From IMG/VR virus record IMGVR_UViG_3300014492_000004, positions 1 through 39,559 of that record: a DNA stretch of 39,559 nt; one strand, written 5' to 3'. Source of the stretch: a virus. How positions within the stretch are numbered: the first letter of the stretch is position 1; the number at the start of each line of letters is the position of its first letter. The translations under genes and the position numbers were made by a program. Positions 15,172-23,674 of the stretch are shown in pieces. The notes beneath the pieces were generated by a model, which saw only the letters and a list, made by a program, of their open reading frames with translations, was not told where the DNA came from and ran no database searches.

Positions 15172-16683
15172 CTATGCGTCCTCTGTCGGGGGGCCGGTGT
15201 TGTCGCAGTCCAGCAGCCCCTGCGCGATCCGCACCAGTTGCGTGCTGCTCGTGATGTTCACCTGGAGCCGCATGTCACGTGAGCGACCCATTTGGTTGGT
15301 GAAATAGCGCGTTCCCCACGGCGCCCCGCTCGGCCCTCCCTGGTTCGCCGCTTGCTTCATTGCCCGCGCCTGGGTGCCGAAGTTCCGGCCGCCGTCGTTC
15401 GACCAGTTCAGCGTGGCCGCCGCGGTGCCGATGTCACAATCGAGTTCGAAGCGGTCGAAGGTATGCACGAGGTTATCGCGGAACACGGGGCCGCTCTGCC
15501 GGGTGTAGGTGATGGCGGTACCGGCGTCAGATGGCGTGATGATTTGCTGGGTATAGAGGGCGTTGCTGCCAATGTCGCCAACGAAGGTCCCTCCACTCAA
15601 CGTTCCGAACTGCGGAATCGAAGCAACCCCAGTAATTGGTACCGGTCCAGCATAGGCGCGCTCATGCCAGAGCCCAGTGGTGAGGTCGTAGCACAAGTGG
15701 ATCAATCCGTTAACGGCAAAGTTCAGGACTGAAAGGCAATAGAATGTGTGTCCTGCTTCCTGATATGGATAAGCCCAAGCGGACGGAATGCCAACCGAAG
15801 CACTGGCATATTGAAGTAGAAATTCGATTGACGCATTACTCACCCGAACTGGGTTAAGTCCCTGCATCATGTAGACTTGCGGGCAACCATTGGGGTCGCC
15901 CCCTAGAAACATCAGGCAATTGTAGAACTTAACAAGGGAATGCGGAGCCACGAGACCCAGACCGATTTGCCCGCCGTTAACGCGCGAGAACGGGAAACCG
16001 GCTGCATTCCCGGCGTCATACCAGATTTCAAGAGTACTCTGACCGAATATGTACAGGAGACCATTCAGCCATTCCAAGCCGTTCACAAGGTCACTGGCAC
16101 CCGAGCGGATGACATAAGCTGGCAATGGACCGGGCAAAGGGGTCCAGTTGGTTGCGTCTCCGAAAGCCGATGCGTTGATCTGGTTTGGGTTGCCAGCATT
16201 CACAAGAGACGCGCCGGTAGCCACTGCTATTTGAAATCCATCAGCGTAAGTCATAGCGGTAGCGTTGAACTGCGGAGTGAGCGTGGCGACGTCGAAGATT
16301 TTACTCTGGGAACTGTCCAGCATCATTAACTGGAAGGCAGCCGATCCCGCGTTCTGCGCGAACTTTATCGGACCTGTCGATCCTCCTCCGAAGCTGCCGA
16401 AGTCAGTGACGACTCCTCCAGTGGTGGAAACTTCATAGACGTGGGTCCCGGCAGCAGCGAACAGCCGCCGATTGCCCGCCCACAGTCCGCCGCGAAGAAT
16501 AGGACCGGTAGGGAGTCCCGATCCAAACGCAAAAAGCCCCGGACGTCCCGTGAGCATCAACTGCGATTTACTGTCGCCCAGGCCAGCTTCAGGGTAGAGG
16601 TTTATTGACCGCTGCGAGTCGAGTACCGGCGAGGGTAGCAGGTAAGTCGGGCCGGTGAACTGAAAATTTGGGACACGAGGCAC
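15172..16683 (-). CDS. Packaged-DNA stabilisation hub, gp10-like
   Basis: I chose GTG 16683, just past the upstream stop and preceded by GAGG, giving 503 residues; a GTG at 16728 would add 15. The protein matches the P22 gp10 pattern: N-terminal VPNFQFTGPTYLLPSPVLDS and RSINLYPEAG, then beta-rich repeats (GLWAGNRRLFAAAGTHVYEV, LEWLNGLLYIFGQSTLEIWY). The C-terminus reads HTFDRFELDCDIG and GRSRDMRLQVNI. In P22 this protein plugs the head-tail channel below the adaptor ring. The gp4-like gene lies directly upstream. Confidence 0.82.
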   Translation of the reverse strand: MPRVPNFQFTGPTYLLPSPVLDSQRSINLYPEAGLGDSKSQLMLTGRPGLFAFGSGLPTGPILRGGLWAGNRRLFAAAGTHVYEVSTTGGVVTDFGSFGGGSTGPIKFAQNAGSAAFQLMMLDSSQSKIFDVATLTPQFNATAMTYADGFQIAVATGASLVNAGNPNQINASAFGDATNWTPLPGPLPAYVIRSGASDLVNGLEWLNGLLYIFGQSTLEIWYDAGNAAGFPFSRVNGGQIGLGLVAPHSLVKFYNCLMFLGGDPNGCPQVYMMQGLNPVRVSNASIEFLLQYASASVGIPSAWAYPYQEAGHTFYCLSVLNFAVNGLIHLCYDLTTGLWHERAYAGPVPITGVASIPQFGTLSGGTFVGDIGSNALYTQQIITPSDAGTAITYTRQSGPVFRDNLVHTFDRFELDCDIGTAAATLNWSNDGGRNFGTQARAMKQAANQGGPSGAPWGTRYFTNQMGRSRDMRLQVNITSSTQLVRIAQGLLDCDNTGPPTEDA

Positions 16684-16685
16684 AT

Positions 16686-17489
16686 TTACCTCATTGACCT
16701 TCCGGTCGTCCCCAGGAGCCAGTTCCACCCGCGGTTGGTGTTCGAAGTTCCGCAGTACGCCGGGTCGCCTCGCATCTCGGGGTCGGGAGCGTTGTCGGAC
16801 TTCACGAGCTCCATTGATTCGATGGCCTGGCGCTTCACATCCTCGAGCGCCGCTTCACTCACCTGCCAGTCGATGCGCCCCATCTTGTTGTACAGCTTCA
16901 TCATGGGCGCGATGTTGACCGCGAGATTCTTGCGAATCATGCGCTCGTAGCCGGGAGGGAAGCTGTAAACCGTCGTCAGGTCCACGAACGATGTGAATGG
17001 CATCGTTAACGACGTGTAGAGTTCGATCTGGTCGGAGTTCAGATCGCCAGGCCAGATCAGGATTGTCCCGGCGCCGGTCGCGGTGAAGTCCTTCACGTAG
17101 TACAACGTGAGCGGCAGAGCGTTGGGCAGGTTCTGAATCCCGATGTCACTCCATCGATCGACGTTAACGATGTTCATCGGAATGCGTAACACGGGGTTAA
17201 CGGTGGTCAGGACGAGGTTTGCATCCCGAATCAGGTTGGGCCGCGGGCCAGTCCAGTTCGGCGTGGTCTCATTGGGGCCGATGGTGTACGTCTGCTGTGA
17301 ACCATTCAGCGGGTACAGAGCGGCAGGATAGCAATAGGCCATCAGTTCATCAATCAGCCACGCATCGAGCATCTGATTGGCTTCCGTGCGGATGTCTTGC
17401 AGCACGTCCGTGCTCGTAGTCTGGCCGGGACGCAGGTTCCCGATGTCGCGGAGGGCCTGATACGCGAGATTGGTTAGAGACTGGCTCAC
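16686..17489 (-). CDS. Head-tail adaptor, gp4-like
   Basis: The 267-residue protein begins with a helical MSQSLTNLAYQALRDIGNLR and EANQMLDAWLIDELM, as in gp4-like tail accessory factors that ring the portal. A beta middle follows (PLNGSQQTYTIGPNETTPNW, IPMNIVNVDRWSDIGI, LPLTLYYVKDFTATGAGTIL). A second helical part carries PPGYERMIRKNLAVNIAPMM and a helix beginning SEAALEDVKRQAIESMELVK. Its start overlaps the hydrolase stop and its stop precedes the hub gene, the order found in P22-like genomes. Confidence 0.78.
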   Translation of the reverse strand: MSQSLTNLAYQALRDIGNLRPGQTTSTDVLQDIRTEANQMLDAWLIDELMAYCYPAALYPLNGSQQTYTIGPNETTPNWTGPRPNLIRDANLVLTTVNPVLRIPMNIVNVDRWSDIGIQNLPNALPLTLYYVKDFTATGAGTILIWPGDLNSDQIELYTSLTMPFTSFVDLTTVYSFPPGYERMIRKNLAVNIAPMMKLYNKMGRIDWQVSEAALEDVKRQAIESMELVKSDNAPDPEMRGDPAYCGTSNTNRGWNWLLGTTGRSMR

Positions 17490-17854
17490 AGTTTATAGAA
17501 CCTCAACCGGCCAATCGCCACAGTGAACAGCTTCGGATCAGCCCAACTGGGAGCCGTTATGGAACTGTCGAAGTACGCCGTCGCGCCGCCGGTAGGGTCT
17601 GTCGGATCGAGATTGGCGATGTATTGCGCCTGCTGGTACTGGACATCTCCGGGCTTCGGATACAGCTTCCGCTGCGGGTCGAGGCTATTCCAACACGAGA
17701 ACTGGTAGGGCTGTAGGCAGACTTGCTCTGGGTCGGAAGGCCATCCCTCGCGGCCCGCCAGCGCCCGATTCATGATGACGTGATAGACGCCGGTCATGCC
17801 AGCCATGCCCTCGCCGCGCGCCTCTCGCCAGATTGTGATTCCGAGGATATCCAC
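17486..17854 (-). CDS. SleB-like cell-wall hydrolase
   Basis: The 122-residue protein is read from GTG 17854, directly after the upstream stop and five bases after GGGGAG. It matches the Hydrolase_2 (SleB/CwlJ) core: WREARGEGMAGMTGV (9-23), VIMNRALAG, PYQFSCWN and ATAYFD...PSWA...FTVAIGRLRFYK. The glutamate in ARGE (E15) is the probable catalytic acid. No signal peptide is present. Lying among adaptor genes, it could be a virion-associated lysozyme that opens peptidoglycan during DNA entry, or the endolysin. Confidence 0.82.
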   Translation of the reverse strand: MDILGITIWREARGEGMAGMTGVYHVIMNRALAGREGWPSDPEQVCLQPYQFSCWNSLDPQRKLYPKPGDVQYQQAQYIANLDPTDPTGGATAYFDSSITAPSWADPKLFTVAIGRLRFYKL

Positions 17855-17855
17855 G

Positions 17856-18119
17856 CTACTCCCCGACTTGTTTGAGAAGTTCCAGGATGCGCGCAATCTC
17901 GGGATTCGTGTCGAGCAAATATTCCAATTCGTCCAGAGCCCCTAGATTACGCGCGAATTCCCGAGCGCGTCTTCGCTGCATGTTCAAACGATCCCGGAGC
18001 CCCGCTGCTTTAGCGTCAGAATCTGTGGTTTGGTAATTTGCTCCACAAAGTCCCGCGCTTTCCTGCTTCTCCTTTTCCCGTATCTCGTCTAATTTGTTGA
18101 TTGCGTGTTTTTCGTTCAC
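17856..18119 (-). CDS. Hypothetical helical protein
   Basis: This 87-residue protein starts at GTG 18119 after AAGGAGAGG. It is strongly charged and helical (NKLDEIREKEKQESA, RDRLNMQRRRAREFARNLG, PEIARILELLKQVGE) with a single cysteine. It sits between two virion-adaptor genes, so a chaperone or assembly role is conceivable. The family is unknown. Confidence 0.6.
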   Translation of the reverse strand: MNEKHAINKLDEIREKEKQESAGLCGANYQTTDSDAKAAGLRDRLNMQRRRAREFARNLGALDELEYLLDTNPEIARILELLKQVGE

Positions 18120-18154
18120 GTTTTTATCCTCTCCTTAAACTGCCGGAATGTCCA

Positions 18155-18823
18155 CTACTCGACCCCTTCAGCCGGCGGCGTCGGCGCGTTGGCCGGAACT
18201 CCCGGCGGCTGCACAAGCGCCTGACCAGCCGTACCTGGAATCGGGACGCGATTAGGCACTGGGAAGGCCGCGGCGCGCGCCTCCTTGGCATCCGCGACGA
18301 GCGAGGCGGAAGGCGTAACTCCGAACCAACCGGCGATCTCAATGCCCATCGCGGTCTTGAGAGCGCGCGCCACTCCTGCGGGCAGCGTCAGCGCCGTGGT
18401 AGCGTCCACGAACTGCGGAACGCTGGATCCTGTGAACGTCGGGGCCGTGAACGACGCGGCCGTGTAAGTCGGAGGCGTGAAGGTGCCCTCGGTGTAAGTT
18501 CCGCCCGAAAGCGTAAATGCAGTGGCCAGAGGAGACGCAAAAAGATTCTGCTCGGAAAGGGTCACGGAACCGTCTTTTGCTTGGCGGGTAACGAGGGGGG
18601 CCGCCTCACGCGACATCTTATCTATCAGGAGCTGGAGCGCTTTGCTCTGCTCGTTTATCAGGATCTGAACGGCCATGGTTTGCTCGTTCGTCCAGTTCGC
18701 CAGCAGATCGTTGGCAATTGCGAGGCAGTCGGTGATTTGCTGGGAGGAAAGGGCTTCCCCTGAGTCCAGGACGGTCAGCCATTGGGCCGCCGCCGTCGCA
18801 ACTTGCGTGAGGCTATAGGACAC
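18155..18823 (-). CDS. Second adaptor-like protein
   Basis: The 222-residue protein starts at GTG 18823 after AAAGGG. Its layout parallels the gp4-like protein: an N-terminal helical part (LSSQQITDCLAIANDLLANW), a hydrophobic turn (FASPLATAFTLSGGTYTEGT), a Thr/Pro strand region, and a PAGVARALKTAMGIEIAGWF helix. The last segment corresponds in position to PPGYERMIRKNLAVNIAPMM in the other adaptor. It may be a portal-proximal connector. Similarity to the other adaptor is by layout, not strong identity. Confidence 0.55.
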   Translation of the reverse strand: MSYSLTQVATAAAQWLTVLDSGEALSSQQITDCLAIANDLLANWTNEQTMAVQILINEQSKALQLLIDKMSREAAPLVTRQAKDGSVTLSEQNLFASPLATAFTLSGGTYTEGTFTPPTYTAASFTAPTFTGSSVPQFVDATTALTLPAGVARALKTAMGIEIAGWFGVTPSASLVADAKEARAAAFPVPNRVPIPGTAGQALVQPPGVPANAPTPPAEGVE

Positions 18824-18843
18824 AGGTTAGGCCCTTTCTGACA

Positions 18844-19443
18844 CTACGCGGTAACGGGTTCTTCCTTGCGCTTCCCGCTCCCGCCCTTGGAGTCCAGCGC
18901 GCGGTTGGCTTGCTCCAGTGCACCCCGGAGCCGCGCAATCTCTTCGTTGGGGTCGACGTATTCCGCTTCAGGGAGAGGCGCGATTTCATCGAGTCTGTCC
19001 ACCCAAGGGCCACATCCGACCGGGGGCTTCTGCGCCTTGAGTTTCTTTTCGTCCTCGGCAGTCTTGACCAGCCGCTCCTCGACGAAAGCATTGTTGATTA
19101 TTGTCGGGGAAGCCACTTCCATGCGCTCGGCAAATTTGTCTGCCATGTTGCGCCGGAAGACGTACTTCGGGTGGGTTTTCAGGATGTACTTTTCCTGATA
19201 TCCCATCGCGACCAACGCCGTTTCTTCCTCTTCCTTGTACGCCTGGCGCATTTCCAGCTCGGCGTGGTACATGTCCTTCGGGTACCCGTTGTTCTTGGAA
19301 CGCATCATCTCGTGCAGGCGGATGCCGAGAATGACTGGGTTTTTGGTCTTCGGGGCTTCGCGAGCATCGCGAAGGAATCGGTCGCACTCCGCTTGGCTCA
19401 TGGTCTGTTGGCCGGTTGGCCGCATCTCGAATCCTTCGGACAT
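18844..19443 (-). CDS. Hypothetical virion-region protein
   Basis: This 199-residue protein starts at ATG 19443, overlapping the upstream stop (TAATG) with AAGGAGG ahead. It is helical and charged through residues 10-110 (QAECDRFLRDAREAPKTKNP, EMRQAYKEEEETALVAMGYQ). It then has a proline-containing middle (KPPVGCGPWVDRL) and a coiled-coil end (NEEIARLRGALEQANRALDS). The position between coat and adaptor genes suggests head completion or assembly. No family is recognised. Confidence 0.62.
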   Translation of the reverse strand: MSEGFEMRPTGQQTMSQAECDRFLRDAREAPKTKNPVILGIRLHEMMRSKNNGYPKDMYHAELEMRQAYKEEEETALVAMGYQEKYILKTHPKYVFRRNMADKFAERMEVASPTIINNAFVEERLVKTAEDEKKLKAQKPPVGCGPWVDRLDEIAPLPEAEYVDPNEEIARLRGALEQANRALDSKGGSGKRKEEPVTA

Positions 19444-19772
19444 TACAGAACCTCCTTTTTGACCATCGTCGGGCCAAGATCAACTTTGGTCCCAGTTCGC
19501 GGGAATGGGCCGGAGAGAGTTTCAGGGTCGAACTTCCAACCATCGGCCAGCATTACCTTTTGCTCGTCTTCGTTTCCCGCTACCTGGTGAACGTGCTTGG
19601 GGAACTCCTGTGGGATGTACTCTAACCCGTAGCCGGTTGGATTGCCGTCCTTGTCGAACATGGCTTCGCGCACCGCGGGTTCGCCGTAAACGATCTTGGG
19701 CGGGAGGGTCGCATGGTACAGATGGACTTCTTTGGTTGCTATTCCTTGGGGCATTCTCTTCTTGCCTTTCAT
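19443..19772 (-). CDS. Hypothetical virion-region protein
   Basis: I use ATG 19772 (109 residues: MKGKKRMPQGIATKEVHLYH...); an in-frame TTG at 19814 would add 14 residues but lacks a ribosome site. The sequence is soluble and beta-leaning (LPPKIVYGEPAVREAMFD, GYGLEYIPQEFPKHVHQV, EQKVMLADGWKFDPETL). A nine-base-pair hairpin containing GGAGG lies immediately before the ATG, which would limit ribosome access. The gene is coupled to its downstream neighbour by TAATG. It may be a decoration or head-completion protein. Confidence 0.58.
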   Translation of the reverse strand: MKGKKRMPQGIATKEVHLYHATLPPKIVYGEPAVREAMFDKDGNPTGYGLEYIPQEFPKHVHQVAGNEDEQKVMLADGWKFDPETLSGPFPRTGTKVDLGPTMVKKEVL

Positions 19773-19795
19773 GGAGGCCGGGATAACCGGCCTCC
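19773..19795 (-). promoter_or_regulatory. Perfect hairpin sequestering GGAGG before ATG 19772
   Basis: On the minus strand GGAGGCCGG (from 19795) pairs perfectly with CCGGCCTCC around the loop TTATC and is followed at once by ATG. It could hide the ribosome site, end transcription partially, or protect the upstream message. There is no T-run after it, so a simple intrinsic terminator is less likely. Confidence 0.5.
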
Positions 19796-19815
19796 CTTTG
19801 ATCTCGAAGTGCAAA

Positions 19816-20862
19816 CTAGTAAACCATCATGAACGGCCCGTACAGCGTGGTGAACGTTGTAGTGGGCGTAATCGCGGTTACGGTGCCGAAAACGCCAGCG
19901 GCTTTTTTGACCGTACCCATGAGAGTCGGCGCGCCGCCTGTTTTGTAGGCGGTGAACGTGTCTGTCGTCCCGTTGCCTTGCAACCCGATGAAATAGGTGG
20001 CCGGGCCAACGAGATTGACTGTAGCGGTCCATGCGGCGCACTGGTATAGCGATGCGCCCGAGGTGGTGACGCCAGCTAGGGCAGTAGTGGCGACGACCGC
20101 GCCGGTGGCATCCCAAATAGCGAAAAGCCACTTGTCCGTTCCGACCGTGGCGCCGTTGAGCACGCACGCGCCGGTAGAGGTAAAGGAATTGGGAATTTGG
20201 ATTTGGGTAGCCCATTCCACGCCCGCGATATCCGTTACCGCAGTGCCGGCGATGCTGTTGGAAAGCGTGGTAAAGGCCGTGTACGGGTTCACGTTCGTTA
20301 CGGGACCTTGAGCTTCCCCAAGAGTCGTTGTGGACCAATACCCGGACACGCAATTAGCCAAACCACCGGAGAAATCCGAGTTATTCGGCCCGTAGACGAT
20401 GACGGGCAGGGAATACTGTACGGAAGCGGTACAAGTGCCGCTAGGCACGTTCGGGGTAAAAATGCCACCGGAGAACGGGTGCGAGTTATCGCCGCTCCCG
20501 GTTGCAACGTTTCCGACCCATAAAGTAGCGTTGACGGAGTGGCCGTAATTCGCCGAAGTCCCAAGCTGCCCGCGCTTGACGTTGTAGCAGGTGCTGGAAG
20601 ATCCGGCGGAAACTACTTGCGCGACCTCCTTGTCCACGAACAAGTAAGAGCCGACAGCGTTCGCCGAGAGAGACGGCAGGACTACGCCGGTCGCCGAAGT
20701 CAGGCACCATTGGCTCTGGCTGGCTACATTTCCGCCGCCTGCCAGAACAGCCACGGAAAGGGTAGTACTGGTGGTGGTCAACTGCGCTTGCGCCGGGACG
20801 ATTCCGAGCAAAGCCGCTGCCACCAGAGATGCGATTCGAATTAAGTTTTTCATGATGTTCAT
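19816..20862 (-). CDS. Exported protein next to coat gene
   Basis: The 348-residue protein is read from ATG 20862, seven bases after AGGAG; an internal ATG follows three codons later. It starts with a clear Sec signal (MKNLIRIASLVAAALLGIVPAQA, cut before QLTTTS). The mature part is Thr/Ser/Gly-rich beta sequence with seven or so cysteines (SSSTCYNVKRGQLG, VPSGTCTASVQYSLP, SLYQCAAWTATVNLV), which suits disulphides formed outside the cytoplasm. It lies 22 bases after the coat gene, where decoration proteins are common. The signal peptide argues for export instead, or for an unusual assembly route. Confidence 0.72.
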   Translation of the reverse strand: MNIMKNLIRIASLVAAALLGIVPAQAQLTTTSTTLSVAVLAGGGNVASQSQWCLTSATGVVLPSLSANAVGSYLFVDKEVAQVVSAGSSSTCYNVKRGQLGTSANYGHSVNATLWVGNVATGSGDNSHPFSGGIFTPNVPSGTCTASVQYSLPVIVYGPNNSDFSGGLANCVSGYWSTTTLGEAQGPVTNVNPYTAFTTLSNSIAGTAVTDIAGVEWATQIQIPNSFTSTGACVLNGATVGTDKWLFAIWDATGAVVATTALAGVTTSGASLYQCAAWTATVNLVGPATYFIGLQGNGTTDTFTAYKTGGAPTLMGTVKKAAGVFGTVTAITPTTTFTTLYGPFMMVY

Positions 20863-20884
20863 GGTTTTTCTCCTGTCGGCGTCG

Positions 20885-22147
20885 TTAGCTGATTGCGATG
20901 CGGACAGATCCCTCCGAGTACAGCGGGGCGATGCCATAATAGACATCGGTGCGGTTGGTGAACATGTCGCGCACGGAATCGAACATGCGGACGAAACGGA
21001 TGGAGACGCCGATCTCTTTGGACCGCGCTTCCATCGCCATGTCGACGCCTTCCGGCACGTCTCCGGGGAAGGACACGAAGGCATGCGCCTGGCGAGTCCA
21101 TAAGATGCCCTGTGCGGTGGACACGCCAGCAAGTGCGGATTGTCCGCCCGCCGCGGTGTTGTAGACGTTAACCAGGGCGCCAGCTCCCGGCGAGTTGGTA
21201 ACGTTCTGGAACTGTCCGGAAGGAACGATGGCCGGCAGGATCTGGACCGTCCCGGTACCGCCCGCGCTGGTCATGTTCTGCTGAACGACGAACTGCTGAA
21301 GCGCACCGGTCGACGTGCGGTTCTGCGGGTTTACCGCGAACACTCCGGCGAAGCTGATAATGTCGCCAACCAAGAAGTAGTTGGTTACACTTCCGAGCCC
21401 GTTGAGGTTGATAGCGGAACCGGTCTGGCCACCGCCGACTACCGCGGGAGTGCCTCCGAGTGCGCCGATTACCTGCACCGGGGCGTTCTGGTCTACCATC
21501 CAGTCGAGAGACAAGGCGTTGTCAATCTGCCCGGTCTTCCACTGTTTAGTGAGAGAATCCTTGGGATTGTAGAACTGTTTGGTGTAGGTGTTCCAACCAG
21601 TTCGCGCGTTGGAGTTGATGACCAAGTTACGGGCGCGGCGGAATTTCGCCTTGTCCAGGGGGAAGCCCATCTCATCGAGCTTTTGGGAAGCCTGCGAATA
21701 GATGTTGAAGGCGTCCGTACCGCCCAGTCCCGGCGTGGTGCCTGGGGTTCCGACGAAGTTCGCCGTGTTTATCATCATCGTATTGAGCGCCCTGAAATCC
21801 AGCAGGTTGCTCAACGCGGTCATGTACGGGTCAAGGTATCGGTCCTGGAAGTCGTCGAGGCTGAGAAACTTTTCCGAGGTCGAAAACTCGAAGTCGATAC
21901 CCGACTGTTGATTGATGGTTACCGGAACTTCCGTGTCTATCATCGCCTGCGGGGAGTATGCCTGCCCGTCGCGCGCGATCGCTCGTGGCGGCTTGCGGAC
22001 AAATATCGTATCTCCGATCTTGCCGCCCTTCTTGCCAAACTCCTGGTCTAGGTCGCGGTACATGTTCGGCACCACAACGCAATTGTTTTCCAGGACTTCC
22101 AGTTTGGCGTAGGTGATTTCCTGCCGCGTCAAATACTGGTTTGCCAA
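20885..22147 (-). CDS. Major capsid protein, P22 coat family
   Basis: The 420-residue protein is read from TTG 22147, seven bases after AGAGGG. The N-terminal ITYAKLEVLENNCVVVPNMY and KKGGKIGDTIFVRKPPRA resemble the P22 gp5 HK97-fold entry region. Residues about 240-340 form the inserted I-domain: VGDIISFAGVFAVNPQNR, LQQFVVQQNM, VQILPAIVPSGQFQNVTNSP. The end includes AHAFVSFPGDVPEGVDM and IRFVRMFDSVRDM. It forms the icosahedral head with the scaffold encoded just upstream. A hairpin with a GUGA loop precedes its ribosome site. Confidence 0.88.
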   Translation of the reverse strand: MANQYLTRQEITYAKLEVLENNCVVVPNMYRDLDQEFGKKGGKIGDTIFVRKPPRAIARDGQAYSPQAMIDTEVPVTINQQSGIDFEFSTSEKFLSLDDFQDRYLDPYMTALSNLLDFRALNTMMINTANFVGTPGTTPGLGGTDAFNIYSQASQKLDEMGFPLDKAKFRRARNLVINSNARTGWNTYTKQFYNPKDSLTKQWKTGQIDNALSLDWMVDQNAPVQVIGALGGTPAVVGGGQTGSAINLNGLGSVTNYFLVGDIISFAGVFAVNPQNRTSTGALQQFVVQQNMTSAGGTGTVQILPAIVPSGQFQNVTNSPGAGALVNVYNTAAGGQSALAGVSTAQGILWTRQAHAFVSFPGDVPEGVDMAMEARSKEIGVSIRFVRMFDSVRDMFTNRTDVYYGIAPLYSEGSVRIAIS

Positions 22148-22160
22148 TGCTTTGCCCTCT

Positions 22161-22174
22161 CCGCTTCACAGCGG
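22161..22174 (-). promoter_or_regulatory. GNRA-loop hairpin ahead of coat gene
   Basis: The minus-strand RNA reads CCGCU-GUGA-AGCGG. The stem lies in the gap between the scaffold stop and the coat start, immediately upstream of AGAGGG. Confidence 0.55.
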
Positions 22175-22177
22175 TGG

Positions 22178-23140
22178 TTATCCGTGGCGAATCTTTTTGA
22201 ATTCTTCGAAATCGTCGGCTTCGGCAGTGCTCTTTTTGGGAGGCGGCTCGATACCGTTCAGTTGCCGGCCAGGGGGCGCGGCCTTCGACACGGGGGTCCG
22301 TAACTTTTCAGGAGGAGTGTCGGATCGGCCGGCGGCCGGAGTGCGCAGCGTGTACCCGATTATGGCCATTTGCATGAGCCGTGCATCGTCGCTGGCCAGC
22401 CCGCGAATCCTATCTGCCTCGGCGGGGTTTCCGGCCAGGTGATAGTAGACGTCGGCAGCGTTGTCGATCTCCAAGAGAGCCTTTTGTATATTCGGGAGGG
22501 ATAGCCCGACAGCCAGATTTCCGGCCTTTTCATCGAAGTCCGCATATTTCGCGCGGGCTTCTACCATTCGCCGGGTAATGGTCTGTTTGGTGGTTTCCTG
22601 AGCGACGCGCTGCTTTTCAACAGCGGACCTCTGCTCGATCTTCCACCCGGCGCGATCCACGAGATAATCCTCGTACATCTTGCCTGGTGCCGATCCGTCG
22701 TAATCCTTGGCTTTCGGCCCATCGTCGGCTTGCGCAGTTGCTGGGGCGGCCTGAGTTGCTGGCGCGGCGGCTGCTGGCTCGGTTGCCGGTTTGCGAGTCC
22801 GGTATTCCTGCAATTCTTTTTCGAGCTTGTCGAAGCGTTCGTTGGACTGCTGCTCCCAGGTCTTACGGAGGATCGCGTCGGCCTCCCCGTGCTTCCCGTT
22901 GGCGCGTAACTGCGCGATGCGGGATTCAAGGGTGCGCTCTCCCTTTGGCTTCTCTTCTTTTTCCTGAGTTTTGGGTTTCGCGGTTTCCGAATCCGCGACA
23001 GTTTCGGATGCCTTTGCGCTGGCGGGCGAGGGCGGCTCTTTGGGTTCGGCGGCCGGTTCCGACGCTTTGCGATGCTGTTCCCGCAGAGCTTTGAACTCTT
23101 CGGGGCTGGACGCTTCGCTAAGCGGCTTCAGTTCTTCCAT
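22178..23140 (-). CDS. Scaffolding protein
   Basis: The 320-residue protein is read from ATG 23140, five bases after GGAG; a GTG two codons earlier is possible. It is highly charged and low-complexity for its first 150 residues (EPAAEPKEPPSPASAKASET, KTQEKEEKPKGERTLESRIA). Helices follow (KTWEQQSNERFDKLEKELQE). The C-terminus is DDFEEFKKIRHG, recalling the basic coat-binding helix at the end of P22 gp8. Directly upstream of the coat gene, it fits the internal scaffold. It is the first gene after a promoter and a noncoding stretch. Confidence 0.82.
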   Translation of the reverse strand: MEELKPLSEASSPEEFKALREQHRKASEPAAEPKEPPSPASAKASETVADSETAKPKTQEKEEKPKGERTLESRIAQLRANGKHGEADAILRKTWEQQSNERFDKLEKELQEYRTRKPATEPAAAAPATQAAPATAQADDGPKAKDYDGSAPGKMYEDYLVDRAGWKIEQRSAVEKQRVAQETTKQTITRRMVEARAKYADFDEKAGNLAVGLSLPNIQKALLEIDNAADVYYHLAGNPAEADRIRGLASDDARLMQMAIIGYTLRTPAAGRSDTPPEKLRTPVSKAAPPGRQLNGIEPPPKKSTAEADDFEEFKKIRHG

Positions 23141-23151
23141 TTTCACTCCGC

Positions 23152-23165
23152 GCGTCTCACGACGC
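23152..23165 (-). promoter_or_regulatory. GNRA-loop hairpin ahead of scaffold gene
   Basis: The minus-strand RNA reads GCGUC-GUGA-GACGC, ending three bases before the GGAG ribosome site of the scaffold gene. The stem sequence is the same as in the hairpin ahead of the gp7-like gene. Confidence 0.55.
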
Positions 23166-23204
23166 TCGACTCACCTTTTTAACGAGTTGGCGGTCTCAGT
23201 GGGA

Positions 23205-23231
23205 ATAATAGCACAATTCTGGAAACGTCAA
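23205..23231 (-). promoter_or_regulatory. Late promoter for scaffold-coat unit
   Basis: On the minus strand TTGACG (23231-23226) and TATTAT (23210-23205) are 15 bases apart, with TGC directly before the -10 (TGCTATTAT, an extended -10). The same GTGCTATTAT block occurs at about 32626 and 36450. Transcription would begin about 58 bases before the scaffold ATG. Confidence 0.6.
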
Positions 23232-23674
23232 ATGGGAGGGAGATTTATTCGAGACCATAGGAGGCGCATTCCCTGCTCATATTCATGCACAAGGAGGATT
23301 ATCTGCTGGAACTGCCCCGTGGTCTCCTACTGCCTTATGGTGCGCCTCTCGGCGTGAGCTTCGACCGGGGCGTATGCGCCTGTGCTGCATCTACCAGCAG
23401 CCCGTTGCCCGGATTTCGACAGTATTCGACGGTTCGCTACAGTATGGGATTGCGACGGTTGATTAACGCTTGTGCCAGAGGCCCGTTGCACGCGGCGCAA
23501 GACTCCCGCCGCACCTCGAAGAGTGAGAGCAGAGGGATACTGCATTGATTTGGGCCTCGGATTGGATTGGGCTGTAATCATTCCCTCTGTCAAGGGTTGC
23601 GGTTGGGCGAGTGTGACAGCACCCGCCCTGGGGACCGCAAAAGGTTTCGAACGAATTCAGGATATCACAAACGC
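23232..23674. other. Noncoding stretch between tailspike and scaffold units
   Basis: I see no gene I can support here. Open frames exist on both strands but have odd composition and no convincing ribosome site. The minus strand has imperfect repeats (AACCGTCG and ATACTGT pairs near 23425-23475) and a distant eight-base inverted repeat (CAGAGGGA with TCCCTCTG, about 23536-23604). It may be leader DNA, a small RNA gene or degraded sequence. Confidence 0.5.

Noticed and set aside
23579-23607. TTGACA on the minus strand as a promoter -35
   Set aside because: No acceptable -10 lies 15-19 bases downstream.
23641-23660. TTCGAA-containing segment resembling a tRNA T-loop
   Set aside because: The T-stem, acceptor and anticodon arms cannot be formed around it.
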